Shown: piece by piece, positions 1 to 8,373 of the stretch
Layout: the number at the start of each line of letters is the position of its first letter
Position numbering within the stretch: the stretch's first letter is position 1
Notes under the pieces: generated by a model
Seen by the model: only the letters and a program-made list of their open reading frames with translations
What the model was told of the DNA's origin: nothing
The model's database searches: none
Translations under genes and position numbers: made by a program
Origin: an uncultured Clostridia bacterium
Lineage (GTDB): Bacteria; Bacillota; Clostridia; Christensenellales; UBA1242
Length of the DNA: 64,000 nucleotides
Assembly (NCBI GenBank): GCA_934747775.1
Contig: CAKVHA010000007.1
Span: forward strand, 4,738-68,737
Reading direction: 5' to 3'

Positions 1-1727
1 TAAAGTTTTGTAACAATAGGTTCGTTTTCTTTGCTTAATTCTTCAATTGCGGCTCTTAGTTTGTCAATATCGTCGGTTTCAAAGTCTTTTTTAGCCTTTT
101 CAATTGCTTTTTCTAGTTTTTCTTTATCTTCGGCACTAATTGCGTCGCCGTTTTCTTTTAGCATCTTTTCAAGAGCCAAAACTAGATTTTCAGCGTCATT
201 TTTGGTTTGAACCAATTCTTTACGTTTTTTATCTTCTTCAGCGTGAGCTTCGGCTTCTTTAATAGCTCTGTCAATATCTTCTTCTTTTAAGTTTGAAGAT
301 GAGGTAATTGTAATGTTTTGTTCCTTATTTGTGCCAAGGTCTTTAGCTTTTACGCTAACAATTCCGTTTGCATCAATATCGAAAGTAACTTCAATTTGTG
401 GAACTCCACGTGGAGCTGGTGGAATATCGTTAAGTTGGAATCTACCCAAGGTTTTGTTGTCTTTAGCAAATTCTCTTTCACCTTGCAAAACGTGAATATC
501 TACACCTGGTTGGTTATCAACTGCTGTAGAGAAAATTTGGCTTTTCTTTGTAGGAATTGTGGTGTTACGTTCAATAAGTTTTGTAAATACACCACCTAAT
601 GTTTCAATACCTAGCGAAAGTGGAGTTACATCTAGTAGCAACACGTCTTTTACATCACCAGCCAAAACGCCGCCTTGAATACAAGCACCAATTGCTACGC
701 ATTCGTCTGGGTTTAGTCCCTTATATGGTTCTTTGCCAGTTTCTTTTCTTACAATTGCTTCTACTGCTGGGATACGTGTAGAACCACCAACTAGCAATAC
801 TTTATCAATATTTGAATATGTTAGTTTTGCATCTTTTAATGCTTGACGCATTTTGTCTACTGTTTTGTTTACCAAGTATTCGGTAATACTGTCAAATTTA
901 GCACGAGTTAGCTCGTAATCTAGGTTTTTAGGGCCGTTGCTATCAAATGCAATAAATGGCAAACTGATGTTTGTTTTTGTTGTTGCAGACAAATCAATTT
1001 TGGCTTTTTCTGCGGCTTCTTTTAATCTTTGCATAGCAAGTTTGTCGTTGCTTAAATCTATGCCATTAGTGTTTTTAAAGTCGTTAATTAAAAGTTTCAT
1101 GATTTCATTATCAAAGTCGTCACCACCAAGGCGGTTGTCACCAGCGGTGCTTAATACTTCAAATACGCCATCGCCAATTTCCAAAATAGATACATCAAAT
1201 GTACCACCACCTAAGTCGTAAACCAATATTTTTTGGTTTTTGTTTTCGCCCTTATCTAGGCCATATGCTAAAGCTGCTGCGGTAGGTTCGTTGATAATTC
1301 TTAAAACATCAAGTCCTGCAATTTTACCTGCATCCTTAGTTGCTTGACGTTGACTATCGGTAAAGTAAGCGGGAACAGTGATTACTGCTTGTGTTACTTT
1401 TTCGCCCAAATATGCTTCAGCGTCGTTTTTAAGTTTTGTAAGAATCATAGCAGAAATTTCTTGTGGAGAATATTCTTTGCCGTGAGCCTTTACTTTAATG
1501 TTGCTACCCATTTCACGTTTGATACTAATAATTGTGTCTTCTGGGTTTGCAATAGCTTGACGTTTTGCAATTTTACCTACAAGACGTTCGCCATCTTTGT
1601 TAAAACCAACCACACTAGGGGTTGTTCTGTCGCCTTCTGCGTTTGCAATAACTGTAGGTTCACCACCTTCCATAACTGCAACACAACTGTTTGTTGTACC
1701 TAAGTCAATACCAATAATTTTTCCCAT
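1..1727 (-). CDS. dnaK: Chaperone DnaK (Hsp70), 3' end beyond the window
   Basis: ATP-driven Hsp70 chaperone that works with GrpE and DnaJ on unfolded cytosolic proteins. The start is fixed by AGAAGGAG about 9 bases upstream of an ATG. The protein opens MGKIIGIDLGTTNSCVAV (phosphate-1 loop) and carries IINEPTAAALAYG, VYDLGGGTFDVSIL and VLLVGGSTRIPAV, the ATPase-domain signatures, then the substrate-binding domain (DVTPLSLGIETLGG). About 575 codons are present and the frame is still open at base 1, where LRAAIEEL belongs to the C-terminal lid, so only some tens of residues should be missing. It is the third gene of hrcA-grpE-dnaK and is expected to be repressed through CIRCE. dnaJ would be expected just outside the window. 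Confidence 0.98.
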   Translation of the reverse strand, partial: MGKIIGIDLGTTNSCVAVMEGGEPTVIANAEGDRTTPSVVGFNKDGERLVGKIAKRQAIANPEDTIISIKREMGSNIKVKAHGKEYSPQEISAMILTKLKNDAEAYLGEKVTQAVITVPAYFTDSQRQATKDAGKIAGLDVLRIINEPTAAALAYGLDKGENKNQKILVYDLGGGTFDVSILEIGDGVFEVLSTAGDNRLGGDDFDNEIMKLLINDFKNTNGIDLSNDKLAMQRLKEAAEKAKIDLSATTKTNISLPFIAFDSNGPKNLDYELTRAKFDSITEYLVNKTVDKMRQALKDAKLTYSNIDKVLLVGGSTRIPAVEAIVRKETGKEPYKGLNPDECVAIGACIQGGVLAGDVKDVLLLDVTPLSLGIETLGGVFTKLIERNTTIPTKKSQIFSTAVDNQPGVDIHVLQGEREFAKDNKTLGRFQLNDIPPAPRGVPQIEVTFDIDANGIVSVKAKDLGTNKEQNITITSSSNLKEEDIDRAIKEAEAHAEEDKKRKELVQTKNDAENLVLALEKMLKENGDAISAEDKEKLEKAIEKAKKDFETDDIDKLRAAIEELSKENEPIVTKL

Positions 1728-1800
1728 AATTTAAAATCTCCTTCTAAACTAATTTTTTTATATTTAATTTGACATTTTTATAAGAAAACATCAATAAAAA

Positions 1801-2319
1801 TCAATATTTATTAATTTTTACCACACTGTGGCGTATAACTCGGTCGCGTAATTTAAAACCTTGTTGATACTCTTCTAGCACAATTCCTTCGGGTTTTGTT
1901 TCGTCTTTTCCTGTTAGAATTGCGTTGTGGTAATTGGGGTCGAACTCTTTGCCTACAGCATCAATTTTTTCTACCCCAAGTTCGCTAAATGCGGCTAAAA
2001 TGTTGCCTAAAATTAAGTTTAAACCCACCAAAGTTTCTTCGTCTTTAATGTTTGCTTTTGCCTGATTAAAGCTATCTATTGCTGGCAACAACTTTTGCAC
2101 GGTTGAAACCACGCCGTTATTAAAACTAATGCTTGAAATTTCGGCGTTACGGCGTTTGTAGTTTTCAAACTCCGCCTTAATCCTTTGGGCAAGTTCTAGA
2201 TATTCTTGTTCTTTTGAAGCACATTTTTGCTCATTGTTTTTATTGCAATTGCAATTTTCTATGTGTTCGTGGTTCTCGTGATTATGATGTTCACAATTAC
2301 ATTTATGTTCTTTTGCCAT
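1801..2319 (-). CDS. grpE: GrpE nucleotide exchange factor with Cys/His-rich N-terminus
   Basis: Nucleotide exchange factor for DnaK. The start at MAKEHK is chosen because AAAGGAGAAG lies just upstream; a start six codons earlier lacks such a site. The body (residues ~38-172) is a typical GrpE: a long helix with an ELAQRIKAEFENYKRRNAE motif, then a beta domain ending in GFKLRDRVIRHSVVKI. The first 35 residues are unusual: Cys at 7, 9, 23, 25 and 33 and His at 5, 11, 12, 14, 17 and 19, arranged as CNC...HH.H..H.H...CNC. GrpE N-termini are normally acidic and disordered, so this looks like a metal-binding tail (inference). The gene overlaps the end of hrcA by 17 bases, implying translational coupling. 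Confidence 0.96.
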   Translation of the reverse strand: MAKEHKCNCEHHNHENHEHIENCNCNKNNEQKCASKEQEYLELAQRIKAEFENYKRRNAEISSISFNNGVVSTVQKLLPAIDSFNQAKANIKDEETLVGLNLILGNILAAFSELGVEKIDAVGKEFDPNYHNAILTGKDETKPEGIVLEEYQQGFKLRDRVIRHSVVKINKY

Positions 2320-3373
2320 TATCTTCTCCTTTAACATTATTTATTTCATCTACAACATATTTTAGTGCCGATGCTATTTTTGCATAATCCATTCGCTCTG
2401 GACCTACTACGCCTATGCTTGCGGTTATGCCGCTTGGCATTTTGTAGTTGGCTTTAATTATACTAAAGTCGTTTATGTTTTCGTCTTCGTTTTCGTCGCC
2501 AATTGAAAACACAATTTCACTATCGGTTTGTTCGTCAATTTTGTTAATAATGTCCTTAATTTCGTTTTCGTTTTCAACCACTCGCAAAAATTTCTTTGCA
2601 TTGCTTAGGTCTTGCATTTCGGGATTTTCAAGTAGTTTATCGGTGCTACCCTTTTCAACTTTTAGTGTGCCATTTTCTACAAAACCCACAAGCACATTAA
2701 TAAGCTGGCTAAATAGTTCGTTAAAGTACTTTATTTGATTTTTAAACATTTGATTGTAATAATCAAAATTTTCAATCATATCCGCAACCTTTTTGTTGTA
2801 AAAGTTGTTGGTCAAAAACTTGCTTGCGTCTTTACAATGTTCTTCCGTTACGCCATTTTCTAGGTGGATTGTGTTGTTTATAATGCCTTCGTTGGTTTGA
2901 ATTAACACGAGCGCCTGACCAGTGATAAGCGGAATTACATTAATTGCCTTAATCACAAGTTCTTCGTATCCTTTTGCCGAAACAAAAACCGGATATTCTA
3001 CTATTTCGCCAATTTTTTTGGCTAAGCAATCTATGGTGTCTAGCAAAAACGAACTTCGGTCTTCAAATTTTTGCTTTACGCTTTTTAACATCTTTTTATC
3101 AAAATTTCCGCTACTAATTAAGTTGTCTACAAAGTACCTATACGCCTTTGTTGTGGGAACTCTGCCCGACGATGTGTGCAATTGCTTTAAGTATCCCAAC
3201 TCTTCTAGTGTGGAAAGTTCATTTCGAAGCGTTGCACTCGATAGCGTGCTAAACAAGTTGTTTTGAACTTTTTCGCTCGTTATTGGCAACGCGTTTTCAA
3301 TATAACTTTCTACAGCACCAAGCAAAAGTTGTTTTTTTCGCGGACTTAATTCAAAATCGTTGTTATCCTTCAT
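2303..3373 (-). CDS. hrcA: Heat-inducible transcription repressor HrcA
   Basis: Repressor of class I heat-shock genes; it binds CIRCE and is kept active by GroEL in Bacillota. The 356-residue length fits the family. The N-terminal winged helix is visible (SPRKKQLLLGAVESYIENALPITSEKV, then LSSATLRNELSTLEELGYL with the recognition helix and HTSSGRVPT following). The C-terminal part ends with the conserved GPERMDYAKIASALKYVVDEI. The start has AAGGGG upstream. It is the first gene of the operon with grpE and dnaK, and a CIRCE site lies about 35 bases upstream, so it should repress itself. No groEL is visible in the window. Confidence 0.97.
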   Translation of the reverse strand: MKDNNDFELSPRKKQLLLGAVESYIENALPITSEKVQNNLFSTLSSATLRNELSTLEELGYLKQLHTSSGRVPTTKAYRYFVDNLISSGNFDKKMLKSVKQKFEDRSSFLLDTIDCLAKKIGEIVEYPVFVSAKGYEELVIKAINVIPLITGQALVLIQTNEGIINNTIHLENGVTEEHCKDASKFLTNNFYNKKVADMIENFDYYNQMFKNQIKYFNELFSQLINVLVGFVENGTLKVEKGSTDKLLENPEMQDLSNAKKFLRVVENENEIKDIINKIDEQTDSEIVFSIGDENEDENINDFSIIKANYKMPSGITASIGVVGPERMDYAKIASALKYVVDEINNVKGEDNGKRT

Positions 3374-3406
3374 TTTGCCCCTTTTAGCAGTTGTAATTTA
3401 TAATTG

Positions 3407-3433
3407 TTAGCACTCTTTCTTTTAGACTGCTAG
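3407..3433 (-). promoter_or_regulatory. CIRCE operator for HrcA
   Basis: Inverted repeat TTAGCACTC - 9 bases - GACTGCTAG. The left arm is a perfect match to the CIRCE consensus (TTAGCACTC-N9-GAGTGCTAA) and the right arm matches at 7 of 9 positions. It lies between the promoter and the hrcA start, which is where HrcA-controlled operons carry it. Confidence 0.93.
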
Positions 3434-3437
3434 CAAC

Positions 3438-3480
3438 ATTCTAGTACCTATTATATGATGTTGTCAAGTGTTTATGACAA
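3438..3480 (-). promoter_or_regulatory. Sigma-A promoter of hrcA-grpE-dnaK
   Basis: On the minus strand TTGACA (3467-3462) is followed after 18 bases by TAGAAT (3443-3438), putting the transcript start at the edge of CIRCE. An overlapping alternative is TTGTCA (3480-3475), 19 bases, TATAAT (3455-3450). Either would be blocked by HrcA on the operator. I cannot choose between them by eye. Confidence 0.75.
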
Positions 3481-3514
3481 AAATTTTTAAAAATTTTGTA
3501 GAATTTTTTTGTGC

Positions 3515-3547
3515 AAAAAAAAACACCCTAAACAAATAAGGTGTTTT
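3515..3547 (-). terminator. Rho-independent terminator after the 154-aa helical protein gene
   Basis: On the minus strand AAACACC and GGGTGTTT form a stem around an 11-base AT-rich loop, followed by an unbroken T run. It also isolates the heat-shock promoter from upstream transcription. Confidence 0.85.
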
Positions 3548-3644
3548 ACTATATAGTATATATGTTATATTACTTTTTCTTTTTTTCCATAACTGGAACT
3601 TTTAATTTCATTTTAAATCATTCACCACATAAACAATATGTTTA

Positions 3645-4109
3645 TTATTTAACTATTGGTTCGGACTTACTTGCAACAGTTTTTGATTGAGATTGTTGTT
3701 TAATATCGCTAGCAGTGTTTTTATATAACCACTCAAAATAATCATTATCTCGTTTTTCTAATTCTCTATATTGTTTTTTATTTTCTCTAAATTTTGCTAA
3801 ATAATTGTTTGAAAGCTTTGTGTTAATATTTCCGCAAACCATACACAAAAATTCACATCCTTCAGCGGCATAAGCATAAAACAAACTAGCTTTATCAAAA
3901 TAAATCTTTTGAGCTTCTTGTTGACCTTTTTCATATCCGCGTTTAAAGTTTTCTATACTAACGCCTGCTTTACAGTTTTTTATTGCTTCTTTGTCAAACC
4001 AGTCTTCACCTTCTCTTTCGATTTGTTCTGCAATTCTATTACATCTGTTTATCATTTTTTCATTATCTTTAATAAATTTTCTTAATCTAAAAGTTTCTAT
4101 AATTCCCAT
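3645..4109 (-). CDS. Small helical protein, function unknown (first of three)
   Basis: A 154-residue soluble protein that I do not recognise. The start MGIIETF is chosen for AGGAGAAAATT just upstream; an earlier in-frame start has no site. It is almost entirely predicted helix, rich in Lys, Glu and aromatic residues, with a segment (about residues 65-90) reading KASLFYAYAAEGCEFLCMVC. That segment resembles in spacing the helical hairpins of the next two genes (pattern A...Y..A...Y). No signal peptide or membrane segment is seen, and the C-terminus is a short polar tail. The three neighbours form a tandem group between hrcA and hemW, each ended by its own hairpin. A TPR-like or MIT-like helical scaffold is a guess only. 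Confidence 0.7.
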   Translation of the reverse strand: MGIIETFRLRKFIKDNEKMINRCNRIAEQIEREGEDWFDKEAIKNCKAGVSIENFKRGYEKGQQEAQKIYFDKASLFYAYAAEGCEFLCMVCGNINTKLSNNYLAKFRENKKQYRELEKRDNDYFEWLYKNTASDIKQQSQSKTVASKSEPIVK

Positions 4110-4130
4110 AATTTTCTCCTGCTTGTTTAG

Positions 4131-4158
4131 TTTAAAAAACAAGGTAAATAGCCTTGTT
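4131..4158 (-). terminator. Hairpin terminator between two small helical protein genes
   Basis: On the minus strand AACAAGG - 7 bases - CCTTGTT forms a 7-bp stem followed by TTTTTT. It lies directly after the stop of the 120-residue gene and before the ribosome binding site of the next, so read-through probably supplies some expression of that gene. Confidence 0.75.
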
Positions 4159-4164
4159 TTGTTT

Positions 4165-4527
4165 TTAATATAAAATCTTACCTTCTATTAATTTGTTTAT
4201 TCTTCTAATTTTATCGCAACAAGAAAGATATTTTGTGCGGCATTCTTTGTGATTTTTTTCATCTTCTTTTGTTTGATATCTGCTTGCCAAAATTTGAGCA
4301 TACTTCATTTCAGCATTAACATATCTTGACTGAGCAAGTTTAAAGTAACTCACGCTTAATTTTAGTTCGCCCCCAAGTTTTTTATCCACTGCCCTTTCAT
4401 AGTAAGTGTCACCTTTTTCTTTTTCTTGAATAGCATCTTTACGAAGTTCTTCATTTTCACACTCAGTGCTATATCTTATATTTTTAATTTTTTCTTCGTT
4501 AATTACTGTTTTAACTTTCTTTTTCAT
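4165..4527 (-). CDS. Small helical protein, function unknown (second of three)
   Basis: A 120-residue Lys/Glu-rich soluble protein that I do not recognise. I chose the start MKKKVK because the promoter just upstream places the transcript start at about 4545, leaving no leader for the in-frame ATG at 4542, and because GGTGG lies 8 bases before this ATG. The central part (about residues 35-75) is a helical hairpin: a segment KLSVSYFKLAQSRYVNAEMK then a second helix ending in a CCDKIRR motif. It looks like a single TPR-type unit and resembles the hairpin of the neighbouring 126-residue protein. No secretion signal or catalytic motif is seen. Confidence 0.7.
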   Translation of the reverse strand: MKKKVKTVINEEKIKNIRYSTECENEELRKDAIQEKEKGDTYYERAVDKKLGGELKLSVSYFKLAQSRYVNAEMKYAQILASRYQTKEDEKNHKECRTKYLSCCDKIRRINKLIEGKILY

Positions 4528-4551
4528 AGTATTTTCCACCATTTTTTTTAG

Positions 4552-4580
4552 AGTTTAACACGAAAAATCTACTCCGTCAA
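4552..4580 (-). promoter_or_regulatory. Sigma-A promoter of the second small helical protein gene
   Basis: Minus strand TTGACG (4580-4575), 17-base spacer, TAAACT (4557-4552). The predicted transcript start is only about 18 bases before the chosen ATG. Confidence 0.75.
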
Positions 4581-4660
4581 GACTGATTTTAAAATATTTT
4601 TGTACTTTTTTTAATTTTTAATTAACTAACAATTATTTGCAGCAATTTTTGGTGTTTTTT

Positions 4661-4717
4661 TAAAATAAAAAACCTTAAAAACTTTCTTATCTAAAAATTA
4701 AAAAAGTTTTTAAGGTT
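4661..4717 (-). terminator. Strong terminator after the third small helical protein gene
   Basis: A perfect 15-bp stem (4671-4685 with 4703-4717; AACCTTAAAAACTTT against its reverse complement) around a 17-base AT-rich loop, followed on the minus strand by a T-rich tract. It separates this gene from the next promoter. The rest of the gap to 4552 shows nothing else. Confidence 0.88.
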
Positions 4718-4723
4718 ACAAAA

Positions 4724-5104
4724 CTATCTAACGTTTGTATTTGTTTTTTTAGCAAACAATTTTCTATTTTCTTTTGCTTCTGCTTTTTTGTCCTGTTTTT
4801 CTTGTTGTATTTTCTGTTTGATATGACCTTGTCTAATAACAGCTTCACCAGCAATATTTAAACAATCAAATGCTGTTTGGTTTTCCTTAAGTTTTACTGC
4901 AATATCTTTTGCTTTAAGGTACTTATAATGTGATTTTACATATAATGGACAAGCTTGTTTATAAAGTTTTTTAATAGTTTTTTTATCACAGTTTGATTCT
5001 TCCAAAGTTATTGCATCGTTTTGCAAATTTGTAGCCATAGAAAAATCATCATAAGCACTATTTATAATTTTTTTCATTTTCCAATTTCTATATTCGTTTA
5101 TCAT
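4724..5104 (-). CDS. Small helical protein, function unknown (third of three)
   Basis: A 126-residue basic soluble protein that I do not recognise. The start MINEYRN is set by GGGGGA six bases upstream; an in-frame TTG four codons earlier falls inside that site. Residues about 40-80 form a helical hairpin (IKKLYKQACPLYVKSHYKYL then AKDIAVKLKENQTAFDCLNI) similar in layout to the second gene of the group. The C-terminal 30 residues are a highly charged helix (QEKQDKKAEAKENRK). It is monocistronic: its own promoter 20 bases upstream and its own terminator directly after the stop. Confidence 0.75.
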   Translation of the reverse strand: MINEYRNWKMKKIINSAYDDFSMATNLQNDAITLEESNCDKKTIKKLYKQACPLYVKSHYKYLKAKDIAVKLKENQTAFDCLNIAGEAVIRQGHIKQKIQQEKQDKKAEAKENRKLFAKKTNTNVR

Positions 5105-5125
5105 ACTATCCCCCAATATATATAA

Positions 5126-5154
5126 AGTATAGCAAATTTTAAGCCAAATGTCAA
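5126..5154 (-). promoter_or_regulatory. Near-consensus sigma-A promoter of the third small helical protein gene
   Basis: Minus strand TTGACA (5154-5149), 17-base spacer, TATACT (5131-5126). The transcript would begin just before the GGGGGA ribosome binding site, giving a very short leader and probably strong expression. Confidence 0.88.
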
Positions 5155-5173
5155 GGATTGTATTAATGACGCT

Positions 5174-6310
5174 TTAATACACCAATTCTAAGATTATTTT
5201 GTTTAACACATTAAAGCCATTATCGGTGAGTTTTAATGTGTCGCCATTTACAGAAATTAGCCCCAATTTTTCAAATTGAGAAATTTTGTTTGCCTTTAAT
5301 AATTTAAGGTCTATATTATAATTCTTTTTAATATAATCAAAACTAATGCCGCTTATGGTTCGAAGTTTTAACATAACATACTCTTCAAATAAATCATTGT
5401 TTGTTTGTGGTTCGCTAAGTTCTATTGCTGAGCCTGTGTCTTTAATAGCCTTAATATATTCGTCTATGCCGCTGTAATTGTAAAAGCGTGTTGTGCCTAA
5501 AAAACTGTGAGCGCCAGCGCCAAAGCCAATATACTCCACCATTTTCCAGCAATTTAGATTGTGGCGACATTCAAAACGCGGTTTTGCAAAATTACTAACT
5601 TCGTAGCGACAAATGCCATTTTGCTTTAAAAAGTCATTTACATAGTCATACATTTTTAAAACTTTAATTTCTTTAGGTTGTTTAATAATTCCATCGTCCA
5701 ACATTTTCTTTATTGGCGTGCCGTCTTCCACTATTAGGCAATAGGCGCTAATGTGTGGAATGTTGCATTTAATTAGCGTGTTAAGTGTTCGTTTTACATC
5801 GCTTAGTTTTTGTGTAGGAAGCCCAATCATAATATCCGCATTAATGTTGTAAAAGCCATTTTGCTTTAATAAATCAATAGCAGCTAAAAAGTCGCGTTTT
5901 GTGTGAGTGCGGTTTAATAATCTTAAAATACGCTTATTATCCGATTGCAAGCCAACACTAACCCTATTTATGCCTGCGTTTTTCCACTCTAGCACTTTAT
6001 CAAAAGTTATGGTGTTGGGGTTTGCCTCTATGCTGATTTCGCAATTTTTATCCACATTGTAATTAGCTTTAATTGTTTGAATTATGCTTACAATTCCGCC
6101 GCTTAAAAAACTGCTTGGAGTTCCGCCACCAATATAAATTGATGTAACATTATATTCGCTAAGTTTTTGCTTAGAGTTTTGAATTTCTTGTATTAACGCC
6201 TTTAAATAGTCTGGCTGCGAACTTTCGCACCCCACATATGAATTAAAATTACAATAATTGCACTTTGAAAGGCAATATGGAATGTGTACATAAATACCAA
6301 GTTCTTTCAT
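5174..6310 (-). CDS. hemW: HemW-like radical SAM protein (coproporphyrinogen III oxidase family)
   Basis: Radical SAM protein of the HemN/HemW family; the HemW branch acts as a haem chaperone rather than an oxidase. At the N-terminus YVHIPYCLSKCNYCNF gives the CxxxCxxC iron-sulphur site (residues ~13-20), followed by the SAM-binding stretch IYIGGGTPS and, further on, GLQSDNKRILRLLNRTH and the HNLNCWKMVEYIGFGAGAHS motif typical of the family. At 378 residues it is the length of HemW, shorter than true HemN. It overlaps the lepA stop by one base (TAATG), the common lepA-hemW pairing of Bacillota, so both are translated from one transcript. Confidence 0.93.
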   Translation of the reverse strand: MKELGIYVHIPYCLSKCNYCNFNSYVGCESSQPDYLKALIQEIQNSKQKLSEYNVTSIYIGGGTPSSFLSGGIVSIIQTIKANYNVDKNCEISIEANPNTITFDKVLEWKNAGINRVSVGLQSDNKRILRLLNRTHTKRDFLAAIDLLKQNGFYNINADIMIGLPTQKLSDVKRTLNTLIKCNIPHISAYCLIVEDGTPIKKMLDDGIIKQPKEIKVLKMYDYVNDFLKQNGICRYEVSNFAKPRFECRHNLNCWKMVEYIGFGAGAHSFLGTTRFYNYSGIDEYIKAIKDTGSAIELSEPQTNNDLFEEYVMLKLRTISGISFDYIKKNYNIDLKLLKANKISQFEKLGLISVNGDTLKLTDNGFNVLNKIILELVY

Positions 6311-8109
6311 TAATCCACCTTTAGAATGCTCATAAATGCTTCGCTTGGAATTTCAACCGAGCCTATTTGACGCATACGTTTTTTACCTTTCTTTTGTTTT
6401 TCTAGTAGTTTTTTCTTACGAGTAATATCGCCGCCATAGCATTTGGCCAAAACGTCTTTTCGTAGTGCTTTTATTGTTTCGCGCGCAATAACCTTGTTTC
6501 CAATAGATGCTTGAATAGGAATTTCAAACAACTGACGTGGAATAACTTCTTTTAGTTTTTCCGCAATTGCACGACCGCGCTGATATGCTTTATCCTTATG
6601 AACAATTAACGACAACGCGTCACAAACTTCGCCATTTAAAAGCATATCTAGTTTTACCAGGTCGCTTTGCTCGTAACCAATAATCTCATAATCTAGGCTG
6701 GCATAACCTTTGCTGCGGCTTTTCAACTGGTCAAAATAGTCAAAAATTATTTCGTTTAGTGGCATTTTGTAAACCAACTGACAGCGGTGAGGGTCAATAT
6801 ATTGCAAGTCCAAATGTATGCCACGCTTTTCTTGACTTAAATCCATAAGCGCACCCACATACTCTGGTGGAGTAAAAATGTTAACCTTAACCATTGGCTC
6901 TTCCATATACGAAATACTTTGTGGTTCTGGAAGGTCGCTAGGATTTGAAATTTGCAACACTTCCCCGTTTGTTTTGTGAACTAAATAACTTACTGTTGGA
7001 GCGGTTGTGATTAAATCTAAGTCAAACTCACGCTCTAAGCGTTCTTGAATAATCTCCATATGAAGAAGTCCCAAAAAACCGCAACGGAAGCCAAAGCCTA
7101 GCGCTTGCGAAACTTCTGGCTCATACTCTAGCGAGTAATCGTTTAGTTTTAGCTTTTCAAGTGCGTCTTTTAGGTCGTTATATCGCGAGCCGTCTACGCA
7201 GAATATTCCACTAAACACAACTGGTTGCACTTCTTTGTAGCCTGGAAGCGCTTCGGCTGCTGGGTTGTCGGCGTTTGTAATAGTGTCACCCACTTTGGTT
7301 TCGGACACAGTTTTTATGCTGGCACAAATATATCCAACATCGCCAGCACTAAGCTCGTCGGTTTCTTTAGGATTTGGGCAAAATACGCCAATTTCGGTTA
7401 CATCAAACACCTTGCCTGTGGTGAAAAACTTAATTTTTTCGTTTTTGTGAACCTTGCCGTCAACAATTCTAACAAGACACACAGCGCCTTTAAAGTTGTC
7501 GTAATAACTATCGAAAATTAGGGCTTTAAGCGGAGCGTTTTCGTCCCCCTTAGGTGCAGGAACTTGCTCTACAATTGCTTTTAAAACAGCTTCTATATTA
7601 GTACCTTCTTTTGCACTAACAGCTGGGCACTCGTCGGCAGGAAGCCCAATAATATCTTCAATTTCTTTACGTGTTTCTTCCACATTAGCGCTTGGCAAGT
7701 CTATTTTATTAATAACGGGCAATATCTCCAAGTCGTTTTCTAGTGCCAAATATGTGTTTGCAAGAGTTTGAGCTTCTACACCCTGTGTTGCGTCTACAAT
7801 TAAAATTGCTCCTTCACAAGCGGCAAGCGAGCGCGAAACTTCGTAAGTAAAGTCCACATGACCTGGGGTGTCAATTAGGTTAAGTTCGTACTCTTCGCCT
7901 TTGTATGTGTATTTCATTCGGCTAGGTGTAAGTTTAATTGTTATGCCGCGTTCTTTTTCAATATCCATACTATCTAGCATTTGGTCGGTCATATCACGTT
8001 TTGCAACAGTGCCAGTAAATTCCAAAAGCCTATCCGCTAGCGTGCTTTTGCCGTGGTCAATATGCGCTACAATGCAAAAATTTCTGATGTGAGATTGTCT
8101 ATTAGTCAT
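6310..8109 (-). CDS. lepA: Elongation factor 4 (LepA) GTPase
   Basis: Ribosome-bound translational GTPase that back-translocates or remodels stalled ribosomes. The G motifs are all visible: AHIDHGKST (G1), the KERGITI region (G2), DTPGHVDF (G3), NKIDLP (G4) and the SAKEG motif (G5). After the elongation-factor domains comes the LepA-specific C-terminal domain, which ends IPSEAFMSILKVD. The 599-residue length is typical. GGAG lies 8 bases before the ATG. It is first in the lepA-hemW operon. Confidence 0.98.
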   Translation of the reverse strand: MTNRQSHIRNFCIVAHIDHGKSTLADRLLEFTGTVAKRDMTDQMLDSMDIEKERGITIKLTPSRMKYTYKGEEYELNLIDTPGHVDFTYEVSRSLAACEGAILIVDATQGVEAQTLANTYLALENDLEILPVINKIDLPSANVEETRKEIEDIIGLPADECPAVSAKEGTNIEAVLKAIVEQVPAPKGDENAPLKALIFDSYYDNFKGAVCLVRIVDGKVHKNEKIKFFTTGKVFDVTEIGVFCPNPKETDELSAGDVGYICASIKTVSETKVGDTITNADNPAAEALPGYKEVQPVVFSGIFCVDGSRYNDLKDALEKLKLNDYSLEYEPEVSQALGFGFRCGFLGLLHMEIIQERLEREFDLDLITTAPTVSYLVHKTNGEVLQISNPSDLPEPQSISYMEEPMVKVNIFTPPEYVGALMDLSQEKRGIHLDLQYIDPHRCQLVYKMPLNEIIFDYFDQLKSRSKGYASLDYEIIGYEQSDLVKLDMLLNGEVCDALSLIVHKDKAYQRGRAIAEKLKEVIPRQLFEIPIQASIGNKVIARETIKALRKDVLAKCYGGDITRKKKLLEKQKKGKKRMRQIGSVEIPSEAFMSILKVD

Positions 8110-8134
8110 ATATTACTCCATATTTTATAGGCTT

Positions 8135-8163
8135 ATTATAATATATTGCGGGCTTTAAAGCAA
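8135..8163 (-). promoter_or_regulatory. Sigma-A promoter of lepA-hemW
   Basis: Minus strand TTGCTT (8163-8158), 17-base spacer, TATAAT (8140-8135), about 30 bases before the lepA ATG. Confidence 0.75.
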
Positions 8164-8373
8164 CATAAAATAATAAAATATCAACATTACTACGCTTTTA
8201 CAAACTACTTATAGTAATAATTTGGTCGAAAAAACTAAAATACAATTAAAGATTTGGACAATTTTCACAATTTTGGTTAAAATCACTAGTAAAAAAAATT
8301 TTACTTTGCTATAATATAACATCTAAAAAGAAAAATTGTATTCAAACCATTTGTTTGAATTTTAAGGATATAT

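Noticed and set aside
1344..1703. Plus-strand frames across dnaK and other highly expressed genes
   Set aside because: These mirror the codon use of the minus-strand gene and have no signals of their own.
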